Origin: Rhizobium freirei PRF 81
GTDB lineage: Bacteria > Pseudomonadota > Alphaproteobacteria > Rhizobiales > Rhizobiaceae
Direction: 5' to 3'
Assembly: GCF_000359745.1 (NCBI RefSeq)
Contig: NZ_AQHN01000084.1
Span: 310,001-374,000, forward strand
DNA: 64,000 nucleotides
Part shown: one piece after another, positions 60,522 through 64,000 of the stretch
Layout of the letters: every line of letters begins with the position of its first letter
How positions within the stretch are numbered: position 1 is the stretch's first letter
Translations under genes and position numbers: made by a program
The notes under the pieces: model-generated
Told to the model about the DNA's origin: nothing
Database searches by the model: none
The model's input: the letters and a program-made list of their open reading frames with translations, nothing else

Positions 60522-62792
60522 ATGGCGCAAAAGCGTGAAGTCCCTGGTATCCGTCCCTACAACAGCCCCGCCGGCGGCTGGGGAGCGTTGAAGGCCACTG
60601 CCAATGCGGTGCGCGAGCAGATGGACATTACCGAGGCGCCCGGCCTTCTTTTCCGCACCAACAAGCCGACCGGCTTCGATTGCCCCGGCTGCGCGTGGCC
60701 CGACAAGGAGCACACTTCCACCTTCCAATTCTGCGAAAACGGCGCCAAGGCGGTCACATGGGAGGCGACGAACAAGCGCGTAACGCCGGAATTCTTCGCC
60801 GAACATACGGTCAGCGAGCTGCTGACATGGAGCGATTACGAGCTGGAGAACTCAGGCCGGCTGACCCATCCGATGGTTTTTGACCACGCAACCGACACCT
60901 ATCGACCCGTTGCCTGGGAGGACGCCTTTGCCCGCATCGGCGAGGTCATGCGCAGCATGCCCGATCCGAATATGGTCGAGTTCTATACGTCGGGTCGAGC
61001 CTCTAACGAAGCTGCGTTCCTCTTCCAGATCTTCGCGCGCGAATACGGCACCAACAATTTCCCCGATTGCTCGAACATGTGCCACGAGGCGACCAGCGTC
61101 GGCCTGCCGCAATCGATCGGCATCGGCAAGGGCACGGTATCGCTCGACGATTTCGACGAATGCGATCTGATCATTTCCATGGGGCACAACCCCGGCACCA
61201 ATCATCCGCGCATGATGGGCACGCTGCACGAATGCTCGCGCCGCGGCGTGCCGATCATCGTCTTCAATCCCCTGAAGGAGCGGGCGCTCGAGCGTTTCGC
61301 CGATCCGCAGGACCCGATCGAAATGGGAACCTTCGGATCGACCCGGATTGCCTCCTCCTACTATCAGGTCAAGATCGGTGGCGATGCGGCGGCGCTCAAG
61401 GGGATCATGAAAGGTGTTCTGGCGCTTGCCGAGACCTCGGACGATGTGCTCGATCATGCCTTCATTGCAGAACACACCACTGGCTTCGATGCTTTGGTCC
61501 ACGACATCAATCAGACCGCATGGGCCGACATCGAGCGGGTTTCGGGCCTTGCCCGGGCCGATCTGGAGCGGGTTGCTGTGATCTATGCCAAATCCAAGGC
61601 GACGATCGTTGCCTATGGCATGGGCATCACCCAGCACGCCATGGGGACGGCCAATGTGCAGCAGATCGCCAATCTGCTGCTGCTGCGCGGCAATTTCGGC
61701 AAGCCCGGCGCCGGCATCTGCCCGCTGCGCGGTCACTCCAATGTGCAGGGCAACCGCACCGTCGGGATCACCGAGAAGCCGAATGCCGCGCTGATCGAGG
61801 GCGTCGAGCGCGCCTTCGGTTTCAAGTCTCCCGCCCATCATGGTCATGATGCCGTCGCCGCGATGCAGGCGATGGCGGCGGGGCGCTCCAAGGTGTTGAT
61901 CTGCCTCGGCGGTAATTTCTCGATCGCGCTTCCCGATCCGGAATTGTGTGCCGAGGGCATGCGCCAGCTCGATCTCGCCGTCCACATGAATACCAAGCTC
62001 AACCGCTCCAATCTGCTTGTTGGTAAGGAGTCCTTCCTGTTCCCCGTGCTCGGCCGCACCGAACAGGACGTTCAGGCAACCGGTGCGCAGTCGGTGACGA
62101 TCGAGGATTCGATGTCGATGGTGCACGCCTCGCGCGGCCGCCTGAAGCCGGCCTCGGACGAATTGCGTTCGGAGCCGGCCGTCGTCGCCGCCATGGCGCA
62201 GGCCAGTTTGCCCGATAGCAAGGTTTCATGGATGGAACTCGTGACCGATTATGATCTGATCCGCGACAAGATCGAAATCGTCTATCCCGATTTTGCGAAT
62301 TATAACGAACGCATCCGCGTACCTGGAGGCTTTCGTCTGCCGCTTGGGCCGACGGAACGTCTCTGGAATACGCCCTCGGGCAAGGCCGAATTCAAGCTGT
62401 TTTCCGGGCTTAACGAGGATATCCTGCTTTCGGATAGCAGCATCCTCAAGCTTGCGACGATCCGCAGCCACGATCAGTACAATACGACGATCTACGGTTT
62501 GGACGACCGCTATCGCGGCGTCTTTGGCCGTCGCGACGTGCTGTTCATGAACGACAAGGACCTGCGCGCCAATGGTTTGGAGCATGGCGATCTCATCGAG
62601 ATCGAAACGGCGTTGCCCTCCGGGGCTAAGCGGCTGCTGCAGCTGACGGCGATTTCCTACGATATTTCGGAGGGCTCGGTTGCGGCTTATTATCCCGAAG
62701 CCAATTGCCTGATCCCAATCGATTATCAGGACAAGGAAAGCGGCACGCCTTCCTATAAGTCCATTCCGGTGCGCATCAGCAAGGCGGCGTGA
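60522..62792 (+). CDS. FdhF/YdeP-family molybdopterin oxidoreductase
   Basis: A 756-residue cytoplasmic enzyme of the bis-MGD family, related to the formate-dehydrogenase-like YdeP of E. coli, which is linked to acid resistance. A cluster-binding region has Cys54, Cys57 and Cys71 (FDCPGCAWPD then FCENG). The molybdenum-ligand position is probably the Cys in NFPDCSNMCHEATS. Other bis-MGD stretches include GKPGAGICPLRGHSNVQGNRT and the C-terminal GVFGRRDVLFMNDKDLRANGL. The second ATG (60522) is better spaced from AGGAG than the first at 60519. No accessory genes (fdhD, moaA type) are adjacent. Substrate unknown. Confidence 0.88.
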   Translation: MAQKREVPGIRPYNSPAGGWGALKATANAVREQMDITEAPGLLFRTNKPTGFDCPGCAWPDKEHTSTFQFCENGAKAVTWEATNKRVTPEFFAEHTVSELLTWSDYELENSGRLTHPMVFDHATDTYRPVAWEDAFARIGEVMRSMPDPNMVEFYTSGRASNEAAFLFQIFAREYGTNNFPDCSNMCHEATSVGLPQSIGIGKGTVSLDDFDECDLIISMGHNPGTNHPRMMGTLHECSRRGVPIIVFNPLKERALERFADPQDPIEMGTFGSTRIASSYYQVKIGGDAAALKGIMKGVLALAETSDDVLDHAFIAEHTTGFDALVHDINQTAWADIERVSGLARADLERVAVIYAKSKATIVAYGMGITQHAMGTANVQQIANLLLLRGNFGKPGAGICPLRGHSNVQGNRTVGITEKPNAALIEGVERAFGFKSPAHHGHDAVAAMQAMAAGRSKVLICLGGNFSIALPDPELCAEGMRQLDLAVHMNTKLNRSNLLVGKESFLFPVLGRTEQDVQATGAQSVTIEDSMSMVHASRGRLKPASDELRSEPAVVAAMAQASLPDSKVSWMELVTDYDLIRDKIEIVYPDFANYNERIRVPGGFRLPLGPTERLWNTPSGKAEFKLFSGLNEDILLSDSSILKLATIRSHDQYNTTIYGLDDRYRGVFGRRDVLFMNDKDLRANGLEHGDLIEIETALPSGAKRLLQLTAISYDISEGSVAAYYPEANCLIPIDYQDKESGTPSYKSIPVRISKAA

Positions 62793-62805
62793 CGCCTCGT
62801 ATTAC

Positions 62806-62843
62806 TTAGCCATCCAGCCATCAGCCGCCATCTTGATGGCTAA
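62806..62843. promoter_or_regulatory. Inverted repeats before vapBC
   Basis: TTAGCCATC (62806-62814) pairs with GATGGCTAA (62835-62843). AGCCATCA (62816-62823) also pairs with TGATGGCT (62834-62841). The repeated GCCATC half-sites just upstream of the antitoxin gene could be the autoregulatory operator or the terminator of the molybdoenzyme gene. Confidence 0.45.
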
Positions 62844-62880
62844 ATCCGGTGCGCTTATATTGACTAGACTGGAGATCGAT

Positions 62881-63129
62881 ATGGCTGAACCTCAACTATC
62901 CGTTCGTAGCGCCAAGGCGCGGGATCTTGCCCATCGGCTTGCCCGGCGCGAAAACCGCACCATTGCCGATATTGTGGAACGTGCGCTGGAATCCTACGAG
63001 ATCCGCGAGGCCGGCCGCGAACCCGCGTCGTCTTTCTATGCCCGTATGGCCATGACCGATGGAGAAGACATTGATTTGGAGGCGGTCATTCGGGAAGGGC
63101 GGCGGGCTAATCCCGGAATAGATCTGTGA
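62881..63129 (+). CDS. Type II antitoxin, VapB-like
   Basis: An 82-residue protein that should bind and neutralise the PIN toxin encoded by the next gene, and repress the pair. The N-terminus LSVRSAKARDLAHRLARRENRTIADIVERALESYE is a PSK-type (Rv0623-like) ribbon or helix DNA-binding domain. The acidic C-terminal half (TDGEDIDLEAVIREGRRANPG) is the probable toxin-blocking arm. GGAG precedes ATG 62881. It overlaps the toxin by GTGA, the usual coupled layout. Confidence 0.82.
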   Translation: MAEPQLSVRSAKARDLAHRLARRENRTIADIVERALESYEIREAGREPASSFYARMAMTDGEDIDLEAVIREGRRANPGIDL

Positions 63130-63539
63130 TATTCCTCGATACCAATGTCATCTCGGAGACATTCCGAAAGCTGCCGGATGCGGCAGTGATTTCTTGGCTT
63201 GGCCGATATGATGCAGAGATCGCACTTTCCACTGTCGTGATCGGCGAAATCGCCTTCGGTATCCATAAGATTTTACCTGATCAGCGTGCGGCACAACTGG
63301 AGCAAAGGCTGTCGGAATGGCGCCGCCGATTTTCAGATCGAATTTTCGGTCTGACCGAGGAGGCTGCCTTGGCTTATGGCGAGATCATGGGCAGCTCGAA
63401 ACGACAGGGGCGGCCGATGTCGGCACAGGATGGCATGATCGCGGCGATTGCGCGCGTAAATGGTGGCCGCCTGGCAACGCGCAATCTGTCTGATTTTCAG
63501 ACGGCAAGCCTTGAACTCGTTTCACCATGGGATTTTTAG
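63126..63539 (+). CDS. Type II toxin, PIN-domain ribonuclease (VapC/FitB-like)
   Basis: A 137-residue toxin. The first acidic residue is in MIFLDTNVISE; further PIN acids are the glutamate of VIGEIAFGI, the aspartate of PMSAQDGMIAA and the following RNLSDF. These form the four-acid magnesium site of a tRNA- or mRNA-cleaving nuclease. The start is a GTG at 63126 in the antitoxin stop. No transposon or integron scar flanks the pair in the window; the next 106 nt hold no gene. Confidence 0.87.
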   Translation: MIFLDTNVISETFRKLPDAAVISWLGRYDAEIALSTVVIGEIAFGIHKILPDQRAAQLEQRLSEWRRRFSDRIFGLTEEAALAYGEIMGSSKRQGRPMSAQDGMIAAIARVNGGRLATRNLSDFQTASLELVSPWDF

Positions 63540-63645
63540 TCGGGCTTTGAAGTCGAAGGTTCCGTGCGATCATCGACGCAACATAACATGCTGCCGACCT
63601 GGCGGTATTCGCCCGGCCGGCAGATTCTCAGCTTTGCAACCGACG

Positions 63646-64000
63646 TTATCCGATCGTCATCAGGCTGGCATTGCCGCCGGCAGCCGCCGTGTTGATCGAA
63701 GTCGTCACTTCTTCCAGCAGCCAGTTCAGGCAATAGGCATCGGCCTTGTTGGCTATCTCATCGCTTGAGGCGGCTTGGGTGAGGACCAGCGGGCCGGGAA
63801 GTGCGGCGATCGTCTTGATGGTCTGCTTGACCCGCTCGGCATCCCCTTCGATGAGGGCGCCGGCAAATGGTCCATCGACTGCCCAATCCTTCGACCAGGA
63901 GATGCGGGCGGCAACTGCCGCCGGCAAATTCCGAAGCTCGCTCTGCAAGCCGGAAGCTGCGTCGATGGTGATCGAATTGCCTGTTGCGAGTGCGGCCGCG
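63646..64000 (-). CDS. putA: Bifunctional proline dehydrogenase / delta-1-pyrroline-5-carboxylate dehydrogenase PutA, C-terminal end only
   Basis: Only the last 117 codons are visible; the rest lies beyond base 64000. The visible part, from ALATGNSITIDAASGLQSEL through ISWSKDWAVDGPFAGALIEG to the ending INTAAAGGNASLMTIG, matches the extreme C-terminus of PutA. There the NTAAAGGNASL stretch belongs to the P5C dehydrogenase end. The TAA stop is at 63646-63648. Full PutA oxidises proline to glutamate at the membrane. Assignment rests on this short end. Confidence 0.78.
   Translation of the reverse strand, partial: AAALATGNSITIDAASGLQSELRNLPAAVAARISWSKDWAVDGPFAGALIEGDAERVKQTIKTIAALPGPLVLTQAASSDEIANKADAYCLNWLLEEVTTSINTAAAGGNASLMTIG

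Noticed and set aside
1..64000. CRISPR arrays, tRNA or rRNA genes, insertion sequences, prophage or integron
   Set aside because: No regularly spaced direct repeats, no transposase, integrase or phage structural gene, and no tRNA-like fold was noticed.

Overview
The window is high-GC, densely coded DNA from an alphaproteobacterium, most probably a fast-growing member of Rhizobiaceae (Rhizobium sensu lato). Support comes from the nadQ-nadABC arrangement, two copies of a 106-nt two-hairpin repeat that looks like the Rhizobium intergenic mosaic element RIME1, a GTTC-N7-GTTC LexA box of the alphaproteobacterial type, an ExsH-like RTX glycanase beside a PrsDE-like type I secretion system, and many solute transporters. 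The species is an inference. I see no rRNA, tRNA, CRISPR array, insertion sequence or prophage. Both window edges cut genes: glutathione peroxidase on the left and proline-utilisation protein PutA on the right.

1-17 kb: a minus-strand operon of ROK regulator, MlrC-like M81 metallopeptidase and gamma-glutamyltransferase; two DHA2-type MFS exporters around a GntR/FCD regulator; a 46-residue membrane protein; a xylitol/sorbitol-type dehydrogenase; a Kef-type cation/proton antiporter fused to a cyclic-nucleotide-binding domain; an acetamidase/formamidase; an exported HSL-type esterase; and a chloroperoxidase-like hydrolase with a Tat signal. 17-18.5 kb is gene-poor. It holds a small gene under a LexA box, a small membrane protein, and a candidate small RNA with its own promoter and terminator.

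18.5-35.6 kb: htpG, a siderophore-interacting flavoprotein, a type I secretion ATPase and adaptor (prsD/prsE-like), a glutathione transferase, an RTX/GH16 glycanase that the secretion system probably exports, an orphan OpuAC-type binding protein, an FMN reductase, an RBBP9-like hydrolase, a 1-Cys peroxiredoxin, a LysR regulator divergent from an aldo/keto reductase, a second aldo/keto reductase, recX, and a DUF922 protein.

35.6-47.3 kb: a five-gene minus-strand catabolic operon (NMT1/TauA-type ABC transporter, L-arabinonate dehydratase-like IlvD/Edd enzyme, RraA-fold protein) with a divergent GntR/FCD regulator; a small gene broken by one in-frame TGA; nadQ and the nadABC operon with two candidate NadQ operators; and an SDR.

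47.4-60.4 kb is the most coherent system: a peptidoglycan-fragment uptake and recycling cluster. An RpiR/MurR regulator is divergent from a second-type murA and a GlcNAc-kinase-like gene. These are followed by murQ, an oligopeptide-type ABC transporter (binding protein, two permeases, fused ATPase), a YfeW-like beta-lactamase-fold protein, anmK, and an exported lytic transglycosylase. GGAAT-N5-ATTCC palindromes lie both between murR and murA and upstream of murQ, so one regulon is likely. The transporter would take the place of MurP or AmpG. After it come an FdhF/YdeP-type molybdoenzyme, a VapBC toxin-antitoxin pair and the end of putA.
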